DNA from: Ructibacterium gallinarum
GTDB lineage: Bacteria > Bacillota > Clostridia > Monoglobales > Monoglobaceae
DNA: 64,000 nucleotides
Assembly: GCF_014982785.1 (NCBI RefSeq)
Contig: NZ_JADCKB010000006.1
Span: 57,046 to 121,045 of the forward strand
Direction of reading: 5' to 3'
Of this stretch, positions 18,402 through 26,668 are shown in pieces. Numbering within the stretch: position 1 is the stretch's first letter; each line of letters opens with the position of its first letter. The notes below the pieces were generated by a model. That model made no database searches. It was not told the DNA's origin and saw only the letters and a list, made by a program, of their open reading frames with translations. The position numbers and the translations under genes were made by a program.

Positions 18402-18827
18402 ATGCAGGAAATAGAAATATTGAATCACATCCATCAAAACGCGGATATGGCTCGAGACAGTTTGAATCATATTTTAGATTTATCACACAGCGCTGATTTT
18501 ACTCAAGCTGTACAGTCGCAAATTAAGGAGTATCAAGGTGCATGTGACCTCAGTGAACAAATGCTTGAAGCGCGAGGTGAAAAAAGTGAAAACGCACGAA
18601 TGATGCCCAAAATGATGGCAGACATTACTAGCTGGATGCGTGCATTAAAAGATCCTACCGACTCTCAGCTTGCGGAAATGGTGATAGAAGGAAGCACAAT
18701 GGGCATTACAAAGTTAACAAGGCAAATTCATGACTATACTGGTGATGATAAGGAAGTTCTATCCTTCGCCAAAGACCAAGTAAAGAGAGAACAGGATAAT
18801 ATTGAAAAAATGAAAACTTTTTTGTAA
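18402..18827 (+). CDS. Small all-helical protein of unknown function
   Basis: A 141-residue protein starting MQEIEILNHIHQNADMARD, with AAAGGAA nine bases upstream; the frame also extends 25 residues further up without a clear ribosome site. Predicted to be almost entirely alpha-helical, with Met-rich stretches (NARMMPKMMADITSWM) and His/Asp/Glu residues spaced as in ferritin-like bundles, but a metal site cannot be shown. No signal peptide or membrane segment. It is a single-gene unit ending in a strong terminator. A cytosolic stress or storage role is possible only by analogy. Confidence 0.7.
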   Translation: MQEIEILNHIHQNADMARDSLNHILDLSHSADFTQAVQSQIKEYQGACDLSEQMLEARGEKSENARMMPKMMADITSWMRALKDPTDSQLAEMVIEGSTMGITKLTRQIHDYTGDDKEVLSFAKDQVKREQDNIEKMKTFL

Positions 18828-18860
18828 ACAACATTTTGATCTGATTAAAAACTATATTAT

Positions 18861-18909
18861 AAAATACAAGCAGGGTTTCTCTATAGATTCATTTTCCTGC
18901 TTGTATTTT
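18861..18909. terminator. Bidirectional terminator between the helical protein and the PHP gene
   Basis: A 14-bp perfect stem (AAAATACAAGCAGG and complement) closes a 21-base loop between convergent genes; it touches the PHP stop codon. Confidence 0.8.
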
Positions 18910-19598
18910 TATATGTGAGAAAATCCATCTTTCGTAATAATATGTTTGGGGTGTGATAAAATAGCCTGAATCAAATCTGCTTGATTTTGAATAACGCCAG
19001 GAACAATAATACCACCTCGTCCTGCATCACCAATATTATGAAAATCCGAACCGCTGGTTGCAACTAAATTATATTTCTCAGCCCAAGCATATGCAATATC
19101 ATTTCTGGACGCATGCCTTGGATTTCCATTAAATGTTTCAATTCCATCCAACAATTCTGGTGGTATGATCGTCATGGCATTTCTGAATGGGTGTGCTTGT
19201 ATCAGAAGCATATTGTTTTGATGAACTAAATCAGAAACTTCTTTGATGGATAGTTTCCTTAAATCAATGCTATTTGTCGCTAAAAGTTTTAAAAATGTCT
19301 TGTTAATCCCGTAAATTAAATAATCATTAGACGAGCCACAGCAAAGCTCCATTCCCAATAAAACTTTTATTCTGTTTTTTGCTGCACGAATTGTATTATA
19401 ATATCCATTCAAAAAGAAATTAATTTTTTCTTCAACCGAAGCAGACTCTAAATTTTCAAAGGTACCTTGATTAAAATGATCGGTAACCACAATTCCATCG
19501 TATCCCATTTTAATATAGATGCTTACCATTTTCTCTGCCAAAACCTGGCTACATTTGCTGACCTCTGCTGTATGGCAGTGAAGTTCCCATTTTTCCAA
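18909..19598 (-). CDS. PHP-domain phosphoesterase
   Basis: A ~229-residue metal-dependent phosphoesterase of the PHP family. Metal motifs are visible in order: HCH at residues 7-9 (ELHCHTAEVS), VVTDHF, the glutamate in LGMELCCG, IQAHPFR and TSGSDFHN. Substrates in this family range from histidinol phosphate to nucleotides, so the substrate is open. There is no ATG near the motif. A TTG seven bases after GGAGG is the likely start; another TTG six bases further upstream is too close to the ribosome site. Eight to fourteen bases separate it from the deacetylase gene upstream, so they form one unit. Confidence 0.85.
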   Translation of the reverse strand: MEKWELHCHTAEVSKCSQVLAEKMVSIYIKMGYDGIVVTDHFNQGTFENLESASVEEKINFFLNGYYNTIRAAKNRIKVLLGMELCCGSSNDYLIYGINKTFLKLLATNSIDLRKLSIKEVSDLVHQNNMLLIQAHPFRNAMTIIPPELLDGIETFNGNPRHASRNDIAYAWAEKYNLVATSGSDFHNIGDAGRGGIIVPGVIQNQADLIQAILSHPKHIITKDGFSHI

Positions 19599-19612
19599 AT
19601 TCAATTCCTCCG

Positions 19613-20461
19613 TTAAGTAGCAAAATTGTCTTCTTTCAAATCAAAAAAATCGTCAAATTGTTCTCTAAATTTTTGTACAACCCTTTTAAGCCGTGATCGG
19701 GTTTGATATTTTAAGCTGCCTTCTATCGACCAAAGTGCTGTGCTTCGGTATACACCGCCACGGCTGATTTCAAAACACGGATCATAACCTAAATTCAAAG
19801 AATTTACAGAATATGCAAGATTAAAAAATTTTTTTACATGTTTAATCACGGTTTGATCATAAAAGCCTCCAGGATAGGAAATAACCTCAACCGGTTTTCC
19901 AGTAATACTTTCAACCGCATCTTTTGATTTTTGCAATTCTTCATCTATTTCCTGAACCGGCAATTTTGCTAAATTCACATGATTCCAGGTATGACTCTGG
20001 ATACTGACAAAACCGCTGTCTGACATCTCCTTAATTTGCTCAGGTTTTAAATATTCTGGCTTATTAATATAAGAACCAACCATAAAAATAGTTGCTTTTG
20101 CTTTCAATTTTTTTAAAATGGGAAATGCATTAGTATAATTGTCCTCATAACCATCATCTAAGGTAATCACGACTGGTTTATCGTATCCGGAGACATTTTG
20201 AATCTCATTTGCAAAAATCGGTGTGTATCCCTGCGACTTGAGATATTGAATATGCGCTTCAAATGCTTCTGGTGTTACATATAACTCTGCATCCCCTTCT
20301 CTGGGATTTTCATCAATGCAGTGATACATATAAACAGGTATACCCGGTTCATTCACCCAATACCAAAATAAAGTGCACGCTAAAATTGTCACCAATATTA
20401 AAATTCCAGTTACCGCAAGAAGAAAAAAATCTTTTTTTGTCAAATGATATTTTTGACTCAT
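19613..20461 (-). CDS. Membrane-anchored polysaccharide deacetylase
   Basis: A 282-residue NodB-homology protein. One N-terminal transmembrane helix (about 12-34) anchors it outside the cell. The catalytic domain shows YMYHCID, the metal/base motif ITLDDGYEDN, the zinc histidines in QSHTWNHVN, ISYPGG, and a Lys/Arg-rich tail. It would remove N-acetyl groups from wall glycan or secreted polysaccharide. The start MSQK lies seven bases after GGAGG; a first ATG two codons earlier is too close. It is followed by the PHP phosphoesterase. Confidence 0.9.
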   Translation of the reverse strand: MSQKYHLTKKDFFLLAVTGILILVTILACTLFWYWVNEPGIPVYMYHCIDENPREGDAELYVTPEAFEAHIQYLKSQGYTPIFANEIQNVSGYDKPVVITLDDGYEDNYTNAFPILKKLKAKATIFMVGSYINKPEYLKPEQIKEMSDSGFVSIQSHTWNHVNLAKLPVQEIDEELQKSKDAVESITGKPVEVISYPGGFYDQTVIKHVKKFFNLAYSVNSLNLGYDPCFEISRGGVYRSTALWSIEGSLKYQTRSRLKRVVQKFREQFDDFFDLKEDNFAT

Positions 20462-20593
20462 ATGCATTCCTCCTTTCTTCTATGCTATTATACCAGTTTT
20501 CTTCCAATTCGACAAGTTTATATAAAAATCATTTTAAAAATATAATAAATTACAATATTTTACTTTTATGGGTTGTATTTCATGTGAAACATA

Positions 20594-21493
20594 TTAACTA
20601 TTTCCGCAGCGCTCTGTATGTTTTTGCTCTAAATCAGATGCCTCCATATGGCGCTTCAGACGTGGAATAAACCGCTGGGCAAAAGTACCTTTTCCTCGGC
20701 TTTTGATATAAAAGAAGCCAATAACAGAAAAAGCAATTGCACCAATAAAATTAACAATTAAATCTTTCATAGTATCATAAATACCTACATCGAGATAACC
20801 ACCCAGGCCAAAGGCGTATGACGACTCAGGATTTTCATTCACAGTCATATTTTGGCCTACTGCAATCACATCCTCTATACCACGTATGACAATAGGAATA
20901 TTTTCTCCGTCTGGGTTTAAATTAACAGTGGCTATAGTGTTTAAAACAGTATCTTTTTGCATATCGGTCAGTGTCAAAGCATCCATGCCAAATTCAAAAA
21001 ATTCCCATAGAACACCAATCGTCATAGAAAAACAAAAGGCAACAAGAGCAACAAAAAAGGGAGAAAGTTCAAATTTAAAGCGTTCACTCTGATTAAAGAT
21101 GTCAACCATAGACACCCCCACTGCCGCCATTAAAAAACCATTCATGGTATGCAGCATAGTATCCCACCATGAGATCTTTAAATAAAAAGCACGAATTTCA
21201 CCTAAAATTTCTGCACTAAAAATAAATAAAACAATAATGACTTCTAAGGTATGTGGTAATGTAATTTTTAATTTTCGATCCACAAAGGAAGGAATTAAAA
21301 ATAAAATTAAAGTAAGAATACATGTAAAGCAATTTTCATAATTCTGCGAAAAAAATTGTCCTACAAGAACTCCTAAAACAATGCAAGTCAGTATAATATA
21401 TAAAATAGACATACTTCGGCGGTCTTTAGAAAAGTTTTGCATTAATTCTCGGCGCCTTCGGCCTTTTTCGCTGTTTTTCTTTTGGTTTGTCAT
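20594..21493 (-). CDS. YjdF/DUF2238-type integral membrane protein
   Basis: A 299-residue polytopic protein. A basic N-terminus precedes about seven transmembrane helices; the conserved family motifs WWDTMLHTMNGFL and GVLWEFFEFGMD lie inside them. A ~70-residue hydrophilic insert (NPDGENIPIVIRGIEDVIAVG...) separates this second motif from the last helix (DLIVNFIGAIAFSVIGF), and a basic tail follows. GGAGGAGG precedes the start. The family has no established function; the charged residues within helices are compatible with a transporter or membrane-bound enzyme. It sits alone, separated from both deacetylase genes by short gaps. Confidence 0.8.
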   Translation of the reverse strand: MTNQKKNSEKGRRRRELMQNFSKDRRSMSILYIILTCIVLGVLVGQFFSQNYENCFTCILTLILFLIPSFVDRKLKITLPHTLEVIIVLFIFSAEILGEIRAFYLKISWWDTMLHTMNGFLMAAVGVSMVDIFNQSERFKFELSPFFVALVAFCFSMTIGVLWEFFEFGMDALTLTDMQKDTVLNTIATVNLNPDGENIPIVIRGIEDVIAVGQNMTVNENPESSYAFGLGGYLDVGIYDTMKDLIVNFIGAIAFSVIGFFYIKSRGKGTFAQRFIPRLKRHMEASDLEQKHTERCGNS

Positions 21494-21601
21494 ATAAACC
21501 TCCTCCGCCGCAGTGCCGGCACAAAAGATATGTATAATAAAAATATTTTAGCATACTCATCATGAAAGGTCAATACATCTTTATACATTTATCATAGAAA
21601 A

Positions 21602-21625
21602 GCAGCCTGCACAAACGCAAGCTGC
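21602..21625 (-). terminator. Terminator after the truncated deacetylase
   Basis: A 9-bp stem (GCAGCTTGC/GCAGGCTGC, one G-U pair) is followed on the minus strand by TTTTCT. Confidence 0.75.
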
Positions 21626-21651
21626 AAAAATGATGCGGCACATGATAAGTT

Positions 21652-22245
21652 TTATTCATTTGTATTTTGATAACACTGTTTCCCTGCTTGATCAATAGAA
21701 TAATTTTCATAATATATCAATTGAGAAATTGGAACAAAGCAATAACCCTCACCCTGTAATTTCTCCAAAATATCAGGTAAAGCTTCTGGAGTATGAAGAG
21801 CCGCATTATGAAACAGGACAATAGATCCTGGTTTTATTTTTTCGGTGACGCGTTTGGTTATTTCAGGTGCGGAAAGATTTTTCCAATCCAGACTATCTAC
21901 ATCCCACTGGATGGTATAACAGCCAGTTTCTCTTGCAGCCTGGACTACAGTGTCATTATAATCACCATATGGTGCACGAAGTAAATTAGGGCGTTTTCCT
22001 GTCACTTGTTCAATTTTTTGATTGCAAGCTTCAATTTCTGCTTTCATTGCTTCTTTTGACATCTGTGTCATATGTGGATGCGTGTCAGAATGATTCATTA
22101 CTTCATGCCCGGCATCGGACAACGCTTTTACTGATTCCGGAAATTTATCCACCCACTGTCCCACAACAAAAAAAGTTGCTTTAACATTATATTTTCCAAG
22201 AATATCAATTAATTGCTGTGTGTCTTCATTCCCCCAAGGTAACAG
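21652..22245 (-). pseudogene. Polysaccharide deacetylase, 5' part missing at recombinase junction
   Basis: The open frame begins directly after the stop codon of the recombinase gene and reads WGNEDTQQLIDILGKYNVKATFFVVG, then the zinc motif NHSDTHPHM, RAPYGDYN, DVDSLDW and FHN, which are NodB motifs 2 to 5. In complete relatives WGNEDT follows the catalytic aspartate box near a SFDAAW-like segment; that part, the signal peptide and the promoter are absent. The protein resembles PdaB-like spore/wall deacetylases. The fragment lacks an ATG and a ribosome site and should be inactive. The missing 5' part was not found elsewhere in the window. It is in the same phase as the recombinase frame, separated only by the TAA. 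Confidence 0.85.
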
Positions 22246-23796
22246 TTAATTAGGAAGGTCTCTAAATTTATATTGTAGCTTAATTTTTTTGCCCTCATAA
22301 ATATGTATTTTTTCATAAAATGCCCCTAAAATTAATCGGTCTAATTGTAGGATCTCTAAATGTTGATTGAATTGGTGAATAAAGGGAGGCTCCGCTGTTT
22401 TGACATTTTTTGTACATTGTTGCTGCATTTCGAGTATCAGTTTTTTCAATTTTTCTTCCTGCTGTTCGTAATCTGATTTATAGTCAAGAAAATCTGTCTT
22501 AGATAGAATGCCTTGGCAATAGTTTTCATAGCTTACTTTTTTAAAATGTTTAATTTTATTTAATTGTATTTCTAAATTTGATAATTGATTTTCTATATGA
22601 TAATTGCATATTTTTTTTGCTTCTGCTTTAGCCAACTCTTCTTTTATACATTTCTGATATATTGTTTTACTTTGTAAAATATAATTTATGTCCTGCAAAA
22701 TAATATCAACTAATACATTTTCAGAAATTGAATGAGGTGTACAAACCCCTTTATACCTTTTATGGGTACCACACGTATACCATATTTTACTGCCCCATTT
22801 TGTTTTTGTCATTGCCCTGCCACAATCACCGCAAGACAGAAAACCTGCAAAGAGTGAAACATTTTGATTTAAAGGAAGCTGCCTGGCACGTCTTTTCAAC
22901 AAATCTTGCGTTAATATCCATGTTTCGCGGTCAATAATAGGTTCATGCGTATTCTCCACTCGAATCCATTTTTCTGGTTCTACCAAAGCAGAACCGTAAT
23001 GAAATTTACTACAATTATTTTTATGCTGTACCATATTGCCAATGTATATTTCATTTTTTAAAACAGTATTGATTGTACTGTATGTCCAGTAAGTAGTTTT
23101 GCCCAGTTTGTGACTGTTAGTATAATTTTCACCTATTGCTTTTTTATATTCCGAGGGGCACAGTATCCCTTCATGATTGAGTATATCTGCAATTTTTATT
23201 TTACCACAACCTTCACAAAACAGTTTAAAGATTTTTTTTACAATGGAAGCTGGATATGGATCAATAATAAGCTTATACTTATTATTTGGATCTTTCTGAT
23301 ACCCATATGAAGGAAATGCACCCATAAACATCCCTAATTCCTGTTTATTTCTAAAAGTTGAGATAATTTTTCCAGATATATCCCTGGCATATTGTTCGTT
23401 AAAAATATTTTGAATAGGCGTAATCATACTATACTGTCCGGTTAATGAATCTACATTATCATTAATTGCAATAAATCTTACTCCAAATGCAGGGAAAATT
23501 TTTTGCAGATAATTTCCCACATCAATATAATCTCTTCCAAACCGAGAAAGATCTTTCACAATAACACAATTGATTTTTCCATTTACAATATCCTGATACA
23601 TTCGGATAAATTCAGGTCTGTTAAAGTTTGTTCCAGAAAAATTATCATCAGAATAAAAGTCTGCAAGATGTATGTTATTTTGTTTTGTTACATAATGTAA
23701 AATAAGTTCTCTTTGGTTTTTTAAAGAATCACGCTCTGTTTTATCCCCATCTTCTCTTGAAATCCTACAGTAGGCCGCTGCATAATATTTTGGCAT
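22246..23796 (-). CDS. Large serine recombinase (TnpX/TndX type)
   Basis: A 516-residue site-specific recombinase. The N-terminal resolvase domain has the catalytic serine at position 13 in YCRISREDGD and KDLSRFGRDYI; a recombinase domain follows (FPSYGYQKDPNNKYKLIIDPYPA), then a zinc ribbon (CGDCGRAM ... CGTHKRYKGVC near residues 320-350) and a C-terminal coiled coil. Such enzymes integrate and excise conjugative or mobilisable elements. GAGGTGG precedes the start. The last codon abuts the truncated deacetylase, so an att site should lie at the 3' end. AT-rich composition differs from the neighbours. No other transfer genes are near. Confidence 0.95.
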   Translation of the reverse strand: MPKYYAAAYCRISREDGDKTERDSLKNQRELILHYVTKQNNIHLADFYSDDNFSGTNFNRPEFIRMYQDIVNGKINCVIVKDLSRFGRDYIDVGNYLQKIFPAFGVRFIAINDNVDSLTGQYSMITPIQNIFNEQYARDISGKIISTFRNKQELGMFMGAFPSYGYQKDPNNKYKLIIDPYPASIVKKIFKLFCEGCGKIKIADILNHEGILCPSEYKKAIGENYTNSHKLGKTTYWTYSTINTVLKNEIYIGNMVQHKNNCSKFHYGSALVEPEKWIRVENTHEPIIDRETWILTQDLLKRRARQLPLNQNVSLFAGFLSCGDCGRAMTKTKWGSKIWYTCGTHKRYKGVCTPHSISENVLVDIILQDINYILQSKTIYQKCIKEELAKAEAKKICNYHIENQLSNLEIQLNKIKHFKKVSYENYCQGILSKTDFLDYKSDYEQQEEKLKKLILEMQQQCTKNVKTAEPPFIHQFNQHLEILQLDRLILGAFYEKIHIYEGKKIKLQYKFRDLPN

Positions 23797-23827
23797 GATC
23801 TACCACCTCTAATGTTATTTTAATAAA

Positions 23828-23858
23828 AAGGCCGAGGAGTTTTAAAATCCCCAGCCTT
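23828..23858 (-). terminator. Hairpin between the small ORF and the recombinase
   Basis: On the minus strand an 11-bp stem with two G-U pairs (AAGGCTGGGGA with TCCTCGGCCTT) is followed by T residues. On the plus strand the same positions mismatch, so it is minus-specific. It may limit read-through into the recombinase. Confidence 0.6.
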
Positions 23859-23863
23859 TTATT

Positions 23864-24001
23864 TCATTTTTGCTTTGATATAATTAAATTTCTAATACAA
23901 TCTTCCATTTTTTCTTTACCGCTCTCCCGTTCAATATCATATCCGCAAATTTTTAATGGTAATTTTTTTTGTATCATTTTATTTTCTACTTTTTCTTTCA
24001 T
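23864..24001 (-). CDS. TnpW-like small protein
   Basis: A 45-residue ORF between the tRNAs and the recombinase, on the recombinase strand. It ends with KEKMEDCIRNLIISKQK, which resembles the ETLxDKIxRLI tail of TnpW-type proteins encoded next to serine recombinases in clostridial transposons. Four ATG codons lie in tandem; the last is nine bases from AAAAAGG and is preferred. Role unknown in the family; control of excision is only a guess. Its short length makes the call moderate. Confidence 0.55.
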   Translation of the reverse strand: MKEKVENKMIQKKLPLKICGYDIERESGKEKMEDCIRNLIISKQK

Positions 24002-24113
24002 CATCATCATCCTTTTTAGTATATATATGATTTAAATGAAAAAGTATTACAAAAAATAGATAGGTTATTATTTATAAATTGGTATAATAGGTTAGAAAAT
24101 GTGCTATAAAAAA

Positions 24114-24139
24114 CCCCACAATCCGTAAGGATTGCGGGG
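24114..24139 (-). terminator. Terminator of the tRNA unit
   Basis: An 11-bp stem (CCCCGCAATCC/GGATTGTGGGG, one G-U pair, loop TTAC) followed by TTTTTT on the minus strand, nine bases after tRNA-Glu. Confidence 0.85.
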
Positions 24140-24147
24140 GGATTAAC

Positions 24148-24222
24148 TGGTGACTCCTAGGGGATTCGAACCCCTGTAGCCGCCGTGAGAGGGCGGAGTC
24201 TTAACCACTTGACCAAGGAGCC
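24148..24222 (-). tRNA. tRNA-Glu (anticodon CTC)
   Basis: A complete cloverleaf of 75 bases with encoded CCA. The acceptor GGCTCCT pairs with AGGAGTC, the anticodon loop is CTCTCAC between CCGCC and GGCGG, and the T arm is GGGGTTCGAATCCCC. The body matches bacterial tRNA-Glu; the CTC anticodon reads GAG. A TTC isoacceptor is expected elsewhere. Confidence 0.95.
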
Positions 24223-24244
24223 GCAATTCCGCAGAAGCGGAAGT

Positions 24245-24321
24245 TGGTAGCGGTAACTGGATTTGAACCAGTGACACTACGGGTATGAACCGTATGCTCT
24301 AGCCAACTGAGCTATACCGCC
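24245..24321 (-). tRNA. tRNA-Met (anticodon CAT)
   Basis: A complete 77-base tRNA with encoded CCA; acceptor GGCGGTA/TACCGCT, anticodon stem TACGG/CCGTA with loop TTCATAC, T arm CTGGTTCAAATCCAG. The first acceptor pair and the D arm fit elongator methionine rather than initiator. An isoleucine (CAT, lysidine) identity is less likely but not excluded. Confidence 0.92.
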
Positions 24322-24375
24322 ATATGCAAATTTCCTTGTCATAAAAGACCATCACTCTCAATGAGCACAAGCGTT

Positions 24376-24404
24376 ATTCTACCAGAATTTACGGCGAATG
24401 TCAA
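24376..24404 (-). promoter_or_regulatory. Promoter of the tRNA-Met/tRNA-Glu unit
   Basis: On the minus strand TTGACA, a 17-base spacer and TAGAAT lie ~55 bases before tRNA-Met, an almost ideal vegetative promoter. Confidence 0.85.
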
Positions 24405-24482
24405 GTGTTTTTTTGGAATTTTTTTATCTTTTTATAAAATAGATATCTATAGTAAAGCAATATCGGTAATTCTTATATGAAA

Positions 24483-24520
24483 TCACCTTAGTACACCGTT
24501 TTATAGGTGCACCAAGGTGA
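24483..24520 (-). terminator. 3' hairpin of the Gfo/isomerase unit
   Basis: A 15-bp stem with two G-U pairs on the minus strand (TCACCTTGGTGCACC and its partner, 8-base loop) lies 17 bases after the isomerase stop. No good T-run follows, so it may protect the 3' end rather than stop transcription alone. Confidence 0.5.
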
Positions 24521-24536
24521 ACGCAGAAAGCCTATA

Positions 24537-25364
24537 TTATAATCCAAGATTTTTTAAATACTCACGGCTCTCTTTAGCAGCTTCCATTGAAGGTTGATCA
24601 TAAGAAAGATCCTGTTCAACAATAACTATTTCAGCTCCAGCTTTGTCAGCTGCTTCCAAAATAGCCGGCATATTTTGTACACCATGACCGACCGGCCGGA
24701 AACGGAAACCGTTATCATCTCTACTTGCATTACTTTCATCTGCTTTTCCAATTAATTCATATACTGGTCCATTTCCAAATTTTTCGCACACAAAATCTTT
24801 TAGATGTACTACCTTGATTCTTCCAGCGTATTTCAAGAGATATTTAACCGGATCATATCCTGCATAATGTACCCAACAGGTATCAATCTGCGGCTGAAGA
24901 TATTCGGCTGGGATCGTTTCATACAACCAGTCCAGAAGAAACTTTCCGTCTGCTTTATTAAATTCAAAATCATGATTATGATACAACTGCTGAATTCCAT
25001 TTTGCTTTAGGAGTTTTCCGGCTTCTGTAAAGTTCTTCACAGTTTCCTCCCAACCCGGAGTCCCCGCTAGACGATTCACATCATAATGAGGAATTGCACA
25101 ATACTTGGCACCAATTACTTTCAAAAAATCAACTGCTTTTTGACCTTCATTTAAAAAACATTCTGGTCCTTGATGAACAGATACACATTCTAGGTCATAA
25201 CGATTCAGCATTTCCTTTACTTCTTGAGCGCTATGATCAAAAAAACCCGCAAACTCAACATAATCATAACCAATTTCCTTAACGCGCTTCAAAGCAGCAT
25301 CCATATTCTTTTCCATTTCATCCCGAATCGAATATAGCTGCAGACCAACTTTAAATTTTTTCAT
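24537..25364 (-). CDS. Sugar phosphate isomerase/epimerase (IolE-like TIM barrel)
   Basis: A 275-residue protein of the xylose isomerase-like TIM-barrel family. It begins MKKFKVGLQLYSIRDEM and shows EFAGFFDHSAQE, HNHDFEF and PQIDTCWVHYAG, which place the metal-binding Glu/Asp/His residues at strand ends. The start at MKK has AAAGGAAG upstream; a longer frame would run into the preceding gene. It directly follows the Gfo/Idh gene (31-base gap). Such pairs act on inositol, keto-sugars or modified sugars; the substrate here is unknown. Confidence 0.88.
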   Translation of the reverse strand: MKKFKVGLQLYSIRDEMEKNMDAALKRVKEIGYDYVEFAGFFDHSAQEVKEMLNRYDLECVSVHQGPECFLNEGQKAVDFLKVIGAKYCAIPHYDVNRLAGTPGWEETVKNFTEAGKLLKQNGIQQLYHNHDFEFNKADGKFLLDWLYETIPAEYLQPQIDTCWVHYAGYDPVKYLLKYAGRIKVVHLKDFVCEKFGNGPVYELIGKADESNASRDDNGFRFRPVGHGVQNMPAILEAADKAGAEIVIVEQDLSYDQPSMEAAKESREYLKNLGL

Positions 25365-25395
25365 AGAAAAAACTTCCTTTCTTATATTTCTAGTC

Positions 25396-26550
25396 TTATA
25401 TTTCTGGAATGGTAATTTCGATTTCGCGTCCCAATTTTCCGGATTTGACAATACCATCCAAAATAGCTTGGTTATAAATAATCTGACTGGTTGGTACCGG
25501 TGCTGTACCACCTTCTTTGATTGCATCCAAGAAAGAACGGATCTTATCATAGAACAGTCCTTCACCTTGTTGTTTAATAATCGGAATTTCGGTTTCTACC
25601 TGCTCTCCAGCAACTTCGTGATAAATTTTCATAGGACCACCTACCGTACCATTCCAACATTCAGTGGATGGTATTCTAAGCCCGCCTTCTGTTCCTAAAA
25701 TCAAAGTATCACCGGCAGTATCCATATTCATTGCCCAGGAAATTCTGAAATCCAGAATAATGTCTCCTTCAAGACGAATAAACGCAGCAGCAAAGTCGTC
25801 TACACCGAACACTTTTGCATATTCCGGATGCGTCGGATAGGTGGAAGGCCGTGTACCAAAATAATCTGATTTATAGCCGGAAACTGTCAAAGGCTTTGGA
25901 TAACCAATTGCATTCAGCACCATATCCAAAGAATAACATCCAATATCACCCAAAGCGCCAATGCCACCTGTTTTAGCGTCAATAAATGTGGTACCGAAAG
26001 GCGTTGGAATTCCACGCCGACGGCCACCGCCGGTTTGGATATAATAAACTTTTCCCAATTCTCCGGACTCTACAATTTTCTTAATCATCTGCATGTTGGG
26101 ATCCAAACGGGGTTGAAACCCAATCGAAATTATTTTTCCACTTTCTCTTTCTGCGCGGCAAATATCAACGGCTTCTTCAATGGTAACACACATTGGTTTT
26201 TCCAGTAAAACATTAACACCTTTTTGCAATGCATAAATTGCACATTCAGCATGTGTCATATTATATGTACAAATACTTACTGCATCCAGCTCTTCTGCAT
26301 CCAGCATAGATTTATGGTCAGGATAGCATTTTACACCTTCTACATCCCATTTTTTAAAAAAAGCCTCGGCTTTGCCGGGAACCAAATCAGCTCCTGCAAC
26401 TATTTCTATATCTGGCATTTTTTTATATTCAACAATATGCGCGTCAGCAATCCAACCGGTACCAATAATTCCTATCCGGAGTTTTTTGCTCATGTCAATT
26501 TCTTTATGTTCTTGATTTTCTTTGAATTGATTTAAAATATCTGTTCCCAT
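25396..26550 (-). CDS. Gfo/Idh/MocA family oxidoreductase
   Basis: A ~384-residue NAD(P)-dependent sugar dehydrogenase-like protein. The Rossmann motif GIIGTGWIADAHI lies near residue 27, and the catalytic-lysine motif LLEKPMCVT follows. The C-terminal half is the alpha/beta substrate domain (GGIGALGDIGCYSLDMVL). The start MGTDILN is seven bases after AAGGAG. An inner start at MSKKLR would fit the family core better but has no ribosome site, so the N-terminus carries a ~20-residue extension. Cotranscribed with the isomerase. An inverted repeat over the promoter suggests substrate-dependent control. Confidence 0.9.
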   Translation of the reverse strand: MGTDILNQFKENQEHKEIDMSKKLRIGIIGTGWIADAHIVEYKKMPDIEIVAGADLVPGKAEAFFKKWDVEGVKCYPDHKSMLDAEELDAVSICTYNMTHAECAIYALQKGVNVLLEKPMCVTIEEAVDICRAERESGKIISIGFQPRLDPNMQMIKKIVESGELGKVYYIQTGGGRRRGIPTPFGTTFIDAKTGGIGALGDIGCYSLDMVLNAIGYPKPLTVSGYKSDYFGTRPSTYPTHPEYAKVFGVDDFAAAFIRLEGDIILDFRISWAMNMDTAGDTLILGTEGGLRIPSTECWNGTVGGPMKIYHEVAGEQVETEIPIIKQQGEGLFYDKIRSFLDAIKEGGTAPVPTSQIIYNQAILDGIVKSGKLGREIEITIPEI

Positions 26551-26588
26551 TTCCATTCTCCTTTTTTATATTTTTTCTACATTTTTTC

Positions 26589-26617
26589 AGTATAGCACAA
26601 GAACCTTTTTTGTGCTA
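26589..26617 (-). promoter_or_regulatory. Inverted repeat over the Gfo/Idh promoter (candidate operator)
   Basis: TAGCACAA-N9-TTGTGCTA is a perfect 8-bp inverted repeat. Its inner end overlaps a TATACT -10 box on the minus strand; the -35 box is weak. A repressor or activator of the Gfo/isomerase pair may bind here. No regulator gene is adjacent. Confidence 0.5.
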
Positions 26618-26668
26618 CAAAATCTTTGCAAAAAAATATCAATTCTTTGTCATGAAAATTTATTCTTT

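Noticed and set aside
24148..24321. tRNA genes as the attachment site of the recombinase element
   Set aside because: No duplicated tRNA 3' end is seen, serine recombinases rarely use tRNAs, and the clear junction is in the deacetylase gene.
25365..25565. N-terminal extension of the sugar isomerase by 67 residues
   Set aside because: It overlaps the conserved end of the Gfo/Idh gene and lacks the family pattern; MKKFKVG has a ribosome site.
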